64,000 nucleotides of DNA from Anaerolineaceae bacterium (GTDB lineage Bacteria > Chloroflexota > Anaerolineae > Aggregatilineales > Phototrophicaceae). The translations under genes were made by a program, and so were the position numbers. The stretch spans positions 186,001-250,000 of the forward strand of contig JACKCH010000010.1 in assembly GCA_020634115.1 (NCBI GenBank). The letters run 5' to 3'. The notes below the pieces were generated by a model, which ran no database searches, was not told where the DNA came from, and saw nothing but the letters and a program-made list of their open reading frames with translations. Shown here piece after piece: positions 49,423 to 57,971 of this stretch (within the stretch, counting starts at the first letter, position 1; every line of letters begins with the position of its first letter).

Positions 49423-50085
49423 ATGCCTATGCCTGAACTCCGTTCGATTCAAGTGGGGATGCCCACTGATTACAGTGCCGATGCGATTTCTGAGCAGCCC
49501 TGGCGTTCTGGTATCTACAAATCGGCTGTCACAGGCCGAATCTGGTTACATAAAGATGGCCTGCCGGGGGACGGCCAGGCCAATCTGAAAGTACACGGCG
49601 GGCCATTTCGTGCGGTGTTGGTTTATGCCGCCGTGCATTACCCGGTATGGCAAATCGAACTGGCGAACCCTGATCTCCCGTTCGGTGCGTTTGGCGAAAA
49701 CCTCACGGTGACGGAACTCACCGAAGAAACCGTCAATCTGGGGGATGTCTACAAAGTCGGTGACGCACTAATCGAGGTCGCCCAACCCCGTCAGCCCTGC
49801 TACAAACTGGCGCGGCGCTGGGAGATAAAAGACCTGACTGCCCGCGTGGAGCGAAAAGGGTGGGGCGGCTGGTACTGCCGCGTCTTGCAACCGGGCTATA
49901 TCCAGGCCGGAGATGCCCTCGAACTTCAGAAACGCCCCTATCCGGAATATTCGGTCTACCTGGTGGACTCCCTGATGACCGGGAAAATCGAGAATGCGCG
50001 GGTGGCGCTGGCCCTGTCACGCATTGAAGCCCTCACCGATACCTGGCGCGAGAAATTCGCGGAAATGGGCGCGACAGAGGCGTGA
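49423..50085 (+). CDS. MOSC domain protein (YiiM type)
   Basis: 220 residues from the ATG at 49423 (GGAAGGA upstream); the longer frame overlaps the divergent TIR gene region and is not used. Motifs KVHGGPFRAVLVY, PFGAFGENLTV and QPRQPCYKLARRW, with the presumed molybdenum-ligand Cys at 126, match YiiM. YiiM binds the molybdenum cofactor and reduces N-hydroxylated bases such as 6-hydroxylaminopurine. The C-terminal 60 residues hold a 3-alpha domain (SLMTGKIENARVALAL). No molybdenum-cofactor genes are close. Confidence 0.92.
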   Translation: MPMPELRSIQVGMPTDYSADAISEQPWRSGIYKSAVTGRIWLHKDGLPGDGQANLKVHGGPFRAVLVYAAVHYPVWQIELANPDLPFGAFGENLTVTELTEETVNLGDVYKVGDALIEVAQPRQPCYKLARRWEIKDLTARVERKGWGGWYCRVLQPGYIQAGDALELQKRPYPEYSVYLVDSLMTGKIENARVALALSRIEALTDTWREKFAEMGATEA

Positions 50086-50124
50086 TAATGGCGTTTCAAG
50101 CTGAAATACGGAGATACATAACCA

Positions 50125-50230
50125 CGCCCCTATAGAATCACCCTCAAATGCGGGGTGTGTAGGGGCGCGGTCATACGTTTTAAGAAATTAACACGGTGTT
50201 CCCTTCGTAGGGACGCCCAATGGGGCGTCC
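50125..50230. repeat. two palindromic elements
   Basis: CGCCCCTA (50125-50132) and TAGGGGCG (50160-50167) enclose a 27-base centre. Then GTAGGGAC at 50207 starts GGACGCCC/GGGGCGTCC (50211-50230). No gene is seen in this gap. Confidence 0.75.
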
Positions 50231-50277
50231 GTCGGACTGTGGGAATACCCACATGGTTCTGGAGAAACCCTGCTACG

Positions 50278-51249
50278 CTACCAGGCGTAGGCTTCCGGCG
50301 CAGCGCCACCCGGCCCCGGCCAGATGTCATCCAGCGTTTTCAACTGCTCGTCACTGAATTTGATCTCCGTTGCCCGCAGGCTGCCCGTCAACTGTTCCAT
50401 CGTGCGCGGCCCAATAATTGGCGCAGTCACAACCGGGTTGTTCAGCAGCCAGGCCAGCGCCACGTCAGCGGGGTGTTCCCCGATTTCGTCGCAGAATGCT
50501 TCGTAGCGTTCGAGTTGGTCGTGGTACTTATCCATCATTTCCTGCTGTCGTTCGGAAGCGCGGCGGCCTTCGGCGACCTTCTTCAATGCGCCGCCCAGCA
50601 TCCCACCAGCCAACGGTGACCAGGGAATCACGCCCAGGCCATAGTTTTCACAGGCGGGCAGCACTTCAAGTTCAATCATGCGGTCTTTCAGGTTATACAG
50701 ACTTTGCTCGGAAACCAGCCCCATGAAGTGGCGGCTTTTGGCGATTTCGTTGGCCTGCGCGATGTGCCACCCGGCGAAGTTGCTGCTCCCCACATAGAGT
50801 ACTTTCCCCTCGCGGACAAGCTGCTCCATTGCCTGCCAGATTTCCTCCCAGGGGGTATCCCGGTCAATATGGTGCATCTGGTACAGGTCAATGTGGTCGG
50901 TCTGTAAGCGTTTCAGGCTGGCCTCGCACGCCCGCTTGATGTGCAGCGCGGAGAGTTTACTCTCGTTCGGCCAGTCACCCATCCCGCCGTACACTTTGGT
51001 GGCGATGACGGTCTTTTCCCGCCGTCCACCACCCTGCGCGAACCAGCGCCCGACGATCTGCTCGGTCACGCCCTCACCCTTCTTCCAGCCGTACACATTG
51101 GCCGTATCAAAGAAGTTGATCCCCAGTTCGTGCGCCTTGTCCATAATGGCGAAACTGTCTGCTTCCGTTGTCTGCGGGCCAAAGTTCATCGTACCCAGGC
51201 ACAGCGGACTCACCTTCAGCCCGGTACGTCCCAGTTTGACATAATCCAC
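50278..51249 (-). CDS. aldo/keto reductase
   Basis: 323 residues from a GTG with AAGGAG nine bases upstream. The catalytic tetrad is complete: D48, Y53, K85 and H126 (FFDTANVYG, ATKVYG, LYQMHHIDR). NADPH-binding residues in the C-terminal third (PIIGPRTMEQLTGSL) fit the YajO/Tas-like branch. It reduces aldehydes or ketones; the physiological substrate is unknown. The Nudix gene lies 12 bases upstream on the same strand, so they are probably co-transcribed. Confidence 0.95.
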   Translation of the reverse strand: MDYVKLGRTGLKVSPLCLGTMNFGPQTTEADSFAIMDKAHELGINFFDTANVYGWKKGEGVTEQIVGRWFAQGGGRREKTVIATKVYGGMGDWPNESKLSALHIKRACEASLKRLQTDHIDLYQMHHIDRDTPWEEIWQAMEQLVREGKVLYVGSSNFAGWHIAQANEIAKSRHFMGLVSEQSLYNLKDRMIELEVLPACENYGLGVIPWSPLAGGMLGGALKKVAEGRRASERQQEMMDKYHDQLERYEAFCDEIGEHPADVALAWLLNNPVVTAPIIGPRTMEQLTGSLRATEIKFSDEQLKTLDDIWPGPGGAAPEAYAW

Positions 51250-51261
51250 GTTCTTTACTCC

Positions 51262-51684
51262 TTATTTCTTCGCGCGATAGGATGCGACATTACTCTGTGT
51301 AATCACCGAAAGCGGCGATGGCAGGGTATCCAGCGTAAACCAGCCGATAGTACTGCACTTTTCCGGTTCCAGGATGCGTGGTTCACCGGCAACATGGCGG
51401 GCGATAAACGTGGGGGATACCCAGTGCTGCCCCTCATCTGGCAGGATATGGTCATCTACCGCCAGCAGTTCACCCACTGCGATCACCATGCCATATTCTT
51501 CCTGAAACTCGCGGGCAATTGCGTCGGCCAGGCGTTCCCCGAACTCGACTCGTCCGCCGGGGAATTCCCAGCAACCGCGCTCATTTCTGGCCTGGGGGCC
51601 GCGTTGAGCGAGGAACATTTCGCCCCGGTCATTCAGCACTATCGCTCCCACCCCCACGCCAATCGTGTCTTTGCCTGGTTTCAT
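51262..51684 (-). CDS. Nudix hydrolase
   Basis: 140 residues. The Nudix box spans 43-65: GGRVEFGERLADAIAREFQE then EYGM, matching G-x5-E-x7-REUXEEXGU. The N-terminal VGAIVLNDRGEMFLAQR and WEFPGGRVEF are typical. It cleaves a nucleoside diphosphate linked to another moiety, as in sanitation enzymes; the exact substrate is unknown. AGGAG lies 14 bases before the ATG, a little far. It precedes the aldo/keto reductase gene. Confidence 0.94.
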   Translation of the reverse strand: MKPGKDTIGVGVGAIVLNDRGEMFLAQRGPQARNERGCWEFPGGRVEFGERLADAIAREFQEEYGMVIAVGELLAVDDHILPDEGQHWVSPTFIARHVAGEPRILEPEKCSTIGWFTLDTLPSPLSVITQSNVASYRAKK

Positions 51685-51780
51685 GTGGTTGCCACGCTTC
51701 TCCTTGACCTACCTTAACTTATTGTACCGGCAGGCCAGCCCAAAGTATAAGACCAATGGACTCAAAGCGGGTTTTTCCGG

Positions 51781-53229
51781 CTAGTGCGCTCCGGTATCGT
51801 CCGCTTTTTCGAGGATGACGAGGGTCGGTTGGTGGTAGTAATCGCGGATACAAGAGAGATACGGATCATCTAGCCAGACATAGTCCGCCAGGTCTTTCGT
51901 GAAGGCGGGGATTTCCAACACCGCGCCATTGGCGTCCACCGTTTTCAGGTAAGCGTCACGGGCGTCCCATTCGGCGGCGTAGACTCGGAAATCCGGCAGT
52001 AACGGGAAGGTTTTCGTCAGGTAGCCAGCGACAATGATCGCGGTCAGGGTCATGGCGGCAATCACCACTCTCGATGGAAGTTCGCCCGACGGTTGCGCGG
52101 GCGCATACTTCTTTTGCAGCCCCAGCCCCATGATGTAGCCCCAACTCATCACCAACACCACCAGCACCGTCTGTGGGATGACGTAAGCGCGAGCGGGGGG
52201 AAGCTGCCCGATGCTGTACAGTGACGTGAAGAAGGCCGCCGCCATCAGAAGGTATCCGACCATGCCGCTGAGTCCGAGCCACTTCAGACTGCTGTGGTTG
52301 ACATAGTCGCGTTGAGGAACTGGTAGAGGATGACAGTAAAATGCCACGAAACCTGCCAGGAAGAATGATGAAAGAACGGCCAGCAATGAGAGGCGAGCGA
52401 CTGCTACGGGGATAAAACTGGAGGTAATGATCAGGGTTTGCATAATCGCCTGGGGCAGCGGGAGCAGTTTATCAAACGAGGCCTGCCGGGTGGCGTTACC
52501 GGGCGCGACCAGCAGAATCAGCAGGGCGATCATCGCAAAGGCCAGGCTGACGATAACCAGTGTCGCATAACGGCGCTTCCGCTCCGATGGGGCGAAACGT
52601 AGCACCAATAGGAACAACAGGCCATAGGCGGCTACCTGGAACACGGCGTACAGCGGGGAGAACCCGCCCGATAGCAGTGGCAAGCCCGCCGCCAGGAGGT
52701 ACTGCCACCACCGGAACGGTGTTTGCTGGCTGAAAAAGATCACCAATAGTCCAATATAAAACAGGAAAATAGTCAGTGGCGCGGCATAGGTAATGCCACC
52801 GCTCGTCCAATAAAATGACTGGAACACGTTGGCTGTGCCGCTGAGGACGCCAAAGGTCAATACCAGACCAAGCAGCCCGGTAGTATGCCACCGGTAGGTG
52901 AGGTGAAATGTTCTGACAACCTGATAGGCGACCCACAGGCAGGCCAGGCTGAAAAGGCCAATTAATATGATGGGCGTATAACGCCAGGCCTGCGCCAACC
53001 CAATCACGCTCTGAAAAAATGTCGTGGAATATGTGCCCTGCCAGTTGTTATAGTACCAATCTAGCGTCCCTGACAACCCTTTTGCCTGAGCATTGACTGT
53101 AAAACAGAAATCATCCGCCAGGGCGCGATTATGAAGTCCCAAAGCGAAATGCGCCAGTATCGGCAGCAACAGCATGACCACCATCAATGTGAATAACTGT
53201 TTGACCCTTTTTTCATTGAGGCGTGCCAT
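51781..53229 (-). CDS. multi-pass membrane protein, DUF6056-like
   Basis: 482 residues with about eleven helices. Conserved-looking external or loop motifs are ADDFCFTVNAQAKG after helix 1, YYNNWQGTYS, FYWTSGGITYAAPL, LLSGGFSPLYAVFQ and LVAPGNATRQASF. I associate these with DUF6056-type proteins found in surface polysaccharide loci, which resemble GT-C transferases. Activity is not proven. The downstream gene on the other side (53263-53946) is a methyltransferase of a type common in glycan clusters, so the two may share a surface-glycan role. Confidence 0.7.
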   Translation of the reverse strand: MARLNEKRVKQLFTLMVVMLLLPILAHFALGLHNRALADDFCFTVNAQAKGLSGTLDWYYNNWQGTYSTTFFQSVIGLAQAWRYTPIILIGLFSLACLWVAYQVVRTFHLTYRWHTTGLLGLVLTFGVLSGTANVFQSFYWTSGGITYAAPLTIFLFYIGLLVIFFSQQTPFRWWQYLLAAGLPLLSGGFSPLYAVFQVAAYGLLFLLVLRFAPSERKRRYATLVIVSLAFAMIALLILLVAPGNATRQASFDKLLPLPQAIMQTLIITSSFIPVAVARLSLLAVLSSFFLAGFVAFYCHPLPVPQRDYVNHSSLKWLGLSGMVGYLLMAAAFFTSLYSIGQLPPARAYVIPQTVLVVLVMSWGYIMGLGLQKKYAPAQPSGELPSRVVIAAMTLTAIIVAGYLTKTFPLLPDFRVYAAEWDARDAYLKTVDANGAVLEIPAFTKDLADYVWLDDPYLSCIRDYYHQPTLVILEKADDTGAH

Positions 53230-53262
53230 CGGCTGTTATTCCCTTCGTGAGGCTGACGAACT

Positions 53263-53946
53263 TCATGCCCGCGCCACGTAGATGAGTTCATAGGCCAGCA
53301 GTCCGGGCGCAATAAGCGGGGGCAGGGGGCGCCCCCTGCGGCGGGCTACACCATTCAGTATATTCTGCAAGCCACTCCCGGCGATAGCGACCTGTTCCAC
53401 CGGGTAGCCCTCCGTTTCCAACAGTTCCCGCCCGGTTTTCAAGGTGTACAGCCGCAAATGGGTGCGATCCATAATGCCATAATCTTCATAGTCGAACTTC
53501 CCGCGCAGCAGCCGCAGTCGAATTGACCAGTGCGCCACGTTCGGCAGGGAGACAATCACCTTCGCGCCGGGCTTCAGCAGCGCGCGGGCATCCTGGAGCA
53601 GCCGTTCCGGGTATTTCAGATGTTCCAGCACTGCCGCTGCCAGGAACACATCATAAGGGGCGCTGGCCGCTGCCGGTTGCAGTGCGTCCGGCGTGTCCAG
53701 GTCAACCGTATGCACTTCACTACATCGCTCGGCGGCGATGGCCGTCGCTGCTGGGTCGAACTCCAATCCAGTCACGCGGCAGCCTAAGCCCTGTTCCATG
53801 TAGCCGGAGAGATAGCCGGAGGCGCTGCCGATTTCCAGCACGTGGCTGTCCGGGGGAATCAGGCGCATCAGGACGCTGTGCGCGTCGTCAGGGTGCGCGG
53901 CTTGCGGGTTAAAAATGGTATCCAGATGGTATTTGGGCGTGGTCAT
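53263..53946 (-). CDS. class I SAM-dependent methyltransferase
   Basis: 227 residues from the ATG at 53946 (AGGTGG eight bases upstream); an ATG four codons earlier is less well placed. Motif I VLEIGSASGYLSGYM, the acidic end of strand 2 in GLEFDPAA, and motif IV FLAAAVLEHLKYPE are present. LLRGKFDYEDYGIMDRTHLR is the hallmark of the methyltransferases often fused or linked to glycosyltransferases. The substrate is probably a sugar or lipid-linked glycan. The membrane protein gene lies 33 bases downstream on the same strand. Confidence 0.92.
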   Translation of the reverse strand: MTTPKYHLDTIFNPQAAHPDDAHSVLMRLIPPDSHVLEIGSASGYLSGYMEQGLGCRVTGLEFDPAATAIAAERCSEVHTVDLDTPDALQPAAASAPYDVFLAAAVLEHLKYPERLLQDARALLKPGAKVIVSLPNVAHWSIRLRLLRGKFDYEDYGIMDRTHLRLYTLKTGRELLETEGYPVEQVAIAGSGLQNILNGVARRRGRPLPPLIAPGLLAYELIYVARA

Positions 53947-54105
53947 GACAAAAGCCACCTTTTGAGAACGTGCAAAATGGATATGTCATTGTAACCGCTG
54001 CCGCCGTGTAATGAGATAGTTGTTTTATCTGATCGGGGGGACTCGATTTCAGTGGGCATTTTAGCCTATACTGATACGAACACCATAAGAAAAGAGAGTT
54101 AGGTG

Positions 54106-54471
54106 ATGGCAAAAACTAACATTTACACCATCTGGGTCAAGACCGGCGACCAACCGCTGGGCGGAACGGACTCGAACGTCTTCATTCAACTGGTCGGCAC
54201 CACCGGACATACTGAAGTGATCTTTCTGCCGCCGGAGGATATTTTCGCGTTTGAACAGGGCAGCACCGATAAATTCATCCTGGAAGTGCCAGATGTGGGC
54301 GAACTGACGCGCTGCTGCATCGGCCATGACAACGCGGAAGGCGATTCCGGGTGGTTTGTGGAAAGCGTCCGTATCAAAGATGATGAAACCACACGGGAAT
54401 GGCTGTTCACCTTTAATCAATGGTTGGGGCTGGAAGAATCGGGGCAGTTGACGGCATGTGTGGATGGTTAA
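54106..54471 (+). CDS. PLAT/LH2 domain protein
   Basis: 121 residues, essentially one PLAT beta-sandwich. It opens with IYTIWVKTGDQPLGGTDSNV, then VFIQLVG, EDIFAFEQGSTDKF and GWFVESVRIKDD, ending in the conserved WLFTFNQWL. PLAT domains mediate lipid or protein binding and are commonest in eukaryotic lipoxygenases and lipases; stand-alone bacterial copies are uncommon. No signal peptide is visible, so location is unclear. Its end overlaps the start of the downstream lipoprotein gene by 16 bases, a tight coupling that suggests joint function. Confidence 0.88.
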   Translation: MAKTNIYTIWVKTGDQPLGGTDSNVFIQLVGTTGHTEVIFLPPEDIFAFEQGSTDKFILEVPDVGELTRCCIGHDNAEGDSGWFVESVRIKDDETTREWLFTFNQWLGLEESGQLTACVDG

Positions 54472-54860
54472 AACGGAGCGCCGCGCTGGCCGTATTGATT
54501 CTGGTCGCTGCTGGATGCAACCTTTCGACTACTGCGCCCACCCCTTACCCCACGCCTGACCTGCCGCGAGTCGAGTTCCTCGCGCCGGTCAATGGTAGCC
54601 GGGTCTTTGACGGCGCGGAACTGGACGTTGAACTGCTGGCCCAGGATGATACAGCGGGTATTTCACGGGTGGAACTGCTGGTGGATGACCAGCCCCAGGG
54701 GGAAAGCCAACCGGAGGCTAACAGTGTCCCCGTTTACCGGGTGCTGCTGTCATGGCGGGCGACGGGCATCGGCGTGCATCCCTTAACCGCCATCGCCTAC
54801 CGCGCCGATGGCACGCCCAGCGACCCGGTAACGATTCTGGTGGAAGTGGTGAGTCGCTAA
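54456..54860 (+). CDS. lipoprotein with Ig-like domain
   Basis: 134 residues from the ATG at 54456, overlapping the PLAT gene. Lipobox LVAAGC follows an N-terminal hydrophobic stretch, then a Thr/Pro linker. One Ig-like (bacterial big/cadherin-like) domain comes next: VEFLAPVNGSRVFDGAELDV, ISRVELLVDDQPQGESQ and HPLTAIAYRADGTPSDP. It is expected on the outer face of the membrane. Many glycan-binding or enzyme-associated surface proteins carry such domains. No catalytic part. Confidence 0.82.
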   Translation: MCGWLKRSAALAVLILVAAGCNLSTTAPTPYPTPDLPRVEFLAPVNGSRVFDGAELDVELLAQDDTAGISRVELLVDDQPQGESQPEANSVPVYRVLLSWRATGIGVHPLTAIAYRADGTPSDPVTILVEVVSR

Positions 54861-54873
54861 AAGACGCAGACCA

Positions 54874-56196
54874 TTAAAACGGACATAAATCTCCGGCGGT
54901 ATAGGTTGGACTGCGGCTGCCGTACCGGTTGAGCAGTCCCACTGCTTCGGGGCGAACAGCAATTACTGACTGAACGGCGGCACAGGCGCTGTGCATGTTG
55001 TAACTGCTCTGGAAGGCGTCCCAGAAGGCCGTCGTCATCAGGGTATAGACCGGGGCGGTAGCCGGGTCGAGTTCATTCTGTAGCGCCGCCTGATAGGTGG
55101 GCAGCAGCCGGTCATCTTCGGTATAGGCGAACGCCACGACCAGCCGGTACAGCGCGTAACTGCGGAGTATGTCCGGCTCATCGTTGAACCAGTAGCGCAG
55201 CCCGGAATCGCTGTTGGCAAGTTCGTACAAGGAAACCGCATCCTCAATTTCCAGGCGGTTAAAGGCATCATCCGCCTCGTGAATCACCTGGATTTTGAAG
55301 CGCGGCGGGTCAAGTTGCGTGATCGAGAGGACGTAAGCTACACCGTTCCAGTCATAGATATTGACGCCGGTTCGCAGTGGCCCGGTGGCGGCAGTCCCGG
55401 TATTCGTCAGGCGTACCACCACTTCCTGCACCTGGTCGCTGTCTATATCGCTTGGCGTGGGCGGTTCGGCACTGGTAATCGGGCGGCTGAACAGGCTGGT
55501 AAAGCGCCCGCTGCCTTGATCCCAGGTGAGAAGCTGCGTTTCATAGGTGCAGTCCTCGCTGGATGTCGTGCTGCAACCATAGGCCGTATATAGCAGATCG
55601 GTCACGCCATCATAGTTCATGTCCCCGATGAAAATGATCTGCGGCGAGAAGTCGCCCCCGGTGAGTACATCATACAGCGGGATATACCGCCCGTTGGCAC
55701 ACCCTAGCACCAGCAGCGCCCCGCCCGTTTCCGGCGTGGTATAGGCCAGCAGGATATTGCCTGTGCCGCCCCCGGTGAAATCCAGGTCGCTGCGGAAGGT
55801 GCTGGTTTCATCCAGCAGCCCCCACTGGTCATACAGCAGCGTATCCAGCGCCGGAATACTCCCACCGTCCGAAAGAAACCGAGCGATGGCTGTAACCCGG
55901 TCTTGCTGGGCAGTCGGTTGGGACGGGAAGGGCGGTTCAGCCCCTGGCGGGCAAACCCCGTATTGCGGTGTGGGCGTGGCGCGATTCGCCAATGCCATCG
56001 CGGTGGCTGGGTTCGCCAGCGCCCCACCATTCCCACGCAGCGCGTCGGGCGTGGGCAGGATGCCGTGCAACAGTTGTCCCGGCGTCACTGTTGGGAAAGG
56101 GACAGCCGTCGAGAACGGCGCAACCGTCACACTCTCTGGTTGGCAGGCCGCCAGAATTACGACCAGCGTGAGTAAGCCATACAGTTGTCGTATCAT
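54874..56196 (-). CDS. putative lipoprotein with FG-GAP-like segment
   Basis: 440 residues from the ATG at 56196, which gives a lipoprotein signal (LLTLVVILAACQP). A Thr/Pro-rich linker leads to a region with GDMNYDGVTDLLYTAYGC and DIDSDQVQEVVVRL, calcium-loop-like strands seen in FG-GAP propellers. The C-terminal third is helical, TPR-like (AVSLYELANSDSGLRYWF, YALYRLVVAFAYTEDD). Several Cys could pair. Function unknown; an extracytoplasmic binding protein is likely. It converges with the Ig-like lipoprotein gene. Confidence 0.75.
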   Translation of the reverse strand: MIRQLYGLLTLVVILAACQPESVTVAPFSTAVPFPTVTPGQLLHGILPTPDALRGNGGALANPATAMALANRATPTPQYGVCPPGAEPPFPSQPTAQQDRVTAIARFLSDGGSIPALDTLLYDQWGLLDETSTFRSDLDFTGGGTGNILLAYTTPETGGALLVLGCANGRYIPLYDVLTGGDFSPQIIFIGDMNYDGVTDLLYTAYGCSTTSSEDCTYETQLLTWDQGSGRFTSLFSRPITSAEPPTPSDIDSDQVQEVVVRLTNTGTAATGPLRTGVNIYDWNGVAYVLSITQLDPPRFKIQVIHEADDAFNRLEIEDAVSLYELANSDSGLRYWFNDEPDILRSYALYRLVVAFAYTEDDRLLPTYQAALQNELDPATAPVYTLMTTAFWDAFQSSYNMHSACAAVQSVIAVRPEAVGLLNRYGSRSPTYTAGDLCPF

Positions 56197-56318
56197 ACGA
56201 AAAGTATATCCGGTTGGCGTGGGGATGCAATGTGTAAGTGGGCAGCCGCACGCCCGAATCAAAATGTCCCCGGTTTTCAGGCCGGGGACATGAACGGTGC
56301 TGTGGTATATTGCAGGGA

Positions 56319-57659
56319 TTAGCAGGTTTCCAGGTAACGTTCCAGTTCCCAATTGGTCACACGTAGGCGGTATTCTTCCCACTCGGCACGTTTGGCACGG
56401 TCATAGACCTCGTAGATGTGGCCGCCGAGTGCGCCCTGAACCACGCTGTCTTCCGATAGGGCGTCCAGCGCCTCGTCCAGGGTGGAAGGCAGCACGCCTA
56501 CGCCCTGCGCTTCCCGTTCTTCCCGCGACCATTTGAACACGTCATCACTGACCGCTGCGGAGATGGGGAGTTTATTAGCGATCCCGTCCAGACCGGCTTC
56601 CAGCATCGCAGCGAAGGCCAGATAGGGGTTGGCGCTAGGGTCGGGGAAGCGCAGTTCAACGCGGGTACTTTGTTCGCGGCCCGGTGAGTAGCGCGGCACG
56701 CGGATTAAGGCACTGCGATTGCGCTGCGCCCAGCAAACATAGACCGGCGCTTCGTAGCCGGGGGTCAGGCGTTTGTAGCTGTTGACGGTGGGGGCGACGA
56801 CGGCGCTCAAGCCGCGTGCATGGGCGAGCAGCCCGGCCATAAAGTAGTAGGCGGTTTGCGTCAATTTGTAATCGTCTTTGGGATTGTAGAACGCATTCCC
56901 CTCTGCTGTGAACAGACTCTGGTGACAGTGCATTCCGCTGCCGTTTTCGCCAAAAACGGGTTTCGGCATAAAGGTTGCCACCAGGTTATTCTGCGCGGCG
57001 ACGCCCTTGACGGCATACTTGAAGGTGATGGCATTGTCGGCGCTGTGCAGGGCATCGCTGTATTTGAAGTCAATTTCGTGCTGGCCGATAGCGACTTCGT
57101 GGTGGCTCATCTCCACGTTGATTTTCAACTGCTGGAGAATGGTGATGATCTGGCTGCGTACCCGTTCGGCCTCGTCGCCAGGGCTGAAGTCAAAGTATCC
57201 GCCGACATCGTGCGGCACGGCATCCAGGATGGAGCTGCTGCCATTCCTACGGAACAGGAAGAATTCCAGTTCCGGCCCGATGTTATAGGTGGTGAAGCCC
57301 ATGCTTTCGGCTTTGGCGACGGCCCGTTTGAGCGCATAGCGCGGATCCCCCAAGAAGGGTTCGCCTTCCGCCGTCAGGATGTCACAGATGATGCGGGCGC
57401 GCAGGGGGGCTTCCGTGACCCAGGGCAGAATGCGGTACGTCATCGGGTCGGGCATCAGGAGCATGTCACTTTCCTGGATGCGGGCAAACCCGTAAATGGA
57501 AGACCCATCAAACCACGAGCCGCGCTCGAAGATGTCTTCCAGATGTTCACTGGGAATTGTAACGCTTTTGGTCACACCCAGAATATCGGTGAATTGCAGA
57601 TCAATCAGTTCGATATTGTTCTCTTGAATATCCTGTAGAACTGATTCTTTGGTGAACAT
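56319..57659 (-). CDS. glnA: glutamine synthetase type I
   Basis: 446 residues from the third of three clustered ATGs (GAGGATG upstream). GSI motifs are DGSSIYGFARI near 55-65, GPELEFFLFR (first metal Glu), HHEVAIGQHEIDF, GSGMHCHQSL and RVELRFPDPSANPYLAFAAM. Length and the lack of an NLYD adenylylation Tyr near the C-terminus place it in the GSI-alpha (Bacillus-like) class, which is controlled by feedback rather than adenylylation. It makes glutamine from glutamate, ammonia and ATP. The gene stands alone with a 310-base upstream gap; no GlnR box was recognised. Confidence 0.97.
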   Translation of the reverse strand: MFTKESVLQDIQENNIELIDLQFTDILGVTKSVTIPSEHLEDIFERGSWFDGSSIYGFARIQESDMLLMPDPMTYRILPWVTEAPLRARIICDILTAEGEPFLGDPRYALKRAVAKAESMGFTTYNIGPELEFFLFRRNGSSSILDAVPHDVGGYFDFSPGDEAERVRSQIITILQQLKINVEMSHHEVAIGQHEIDFKYSDALHSADNAITFKYAVKGVAAQNNLVATFMPKPVFGENGSGMHCHQSLFTAEGNAFYNPKDDYKLTQTAYYFMAGLLAHARGLSAVVAPTVNSYKRLTPGYEAPVYVCWAQRNRSALIRVPRYSPGREQSTRVELRFPDPSANPYLAFAAMLEAGLDGIANKLPISAAVSDDVFKWSREEREAQGVGVLPSTLDEALDALSEDSVVQGALGGHIYEVYDRAKRAEWEEYRLRVTNWELERYLETC

Positions 57660-57971
57660 GAGCATCCTCATCAATGAACTATAAGGCAAGTGTGCGCAGT
57701 TTAGCACGGGGAAAAAACAATGTCTTTTCTCAGTAATGCCAAAATCCGCACGGGATTATTGTTTAAAGTAACTAAAAAGCGGCGGGTATTTTATGTCGAG
57801 GAAATGTAGATTGTTTCTCCAGGAGACCGCCTTCCCTATATTTCGCCGTTTGCCACCCTCGAACCCTGCCAAACGGCATATTCTCATTGAAGCGGTACAC
57901 GATGGCTTTTTTTTTCGCCCTCTTTTGCTATACAATCATCCCCGTTTGCTAGTCAATTAGGATGATTACGG
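57660..57971. other. gap between divergent glnA and cytochrome gene
   Basis: No gene. TATACAAT at about 57932 may be the -10 of the cytochrome gene, after a run of nine T at 57908-57916. No repeat element recognised. Confidence 0.4.

Noticed and set aside
56820..57638. 272-residue plus-strand frame opposite glnA
   Set aside because: Antisense to a complete glutamine synthetase.
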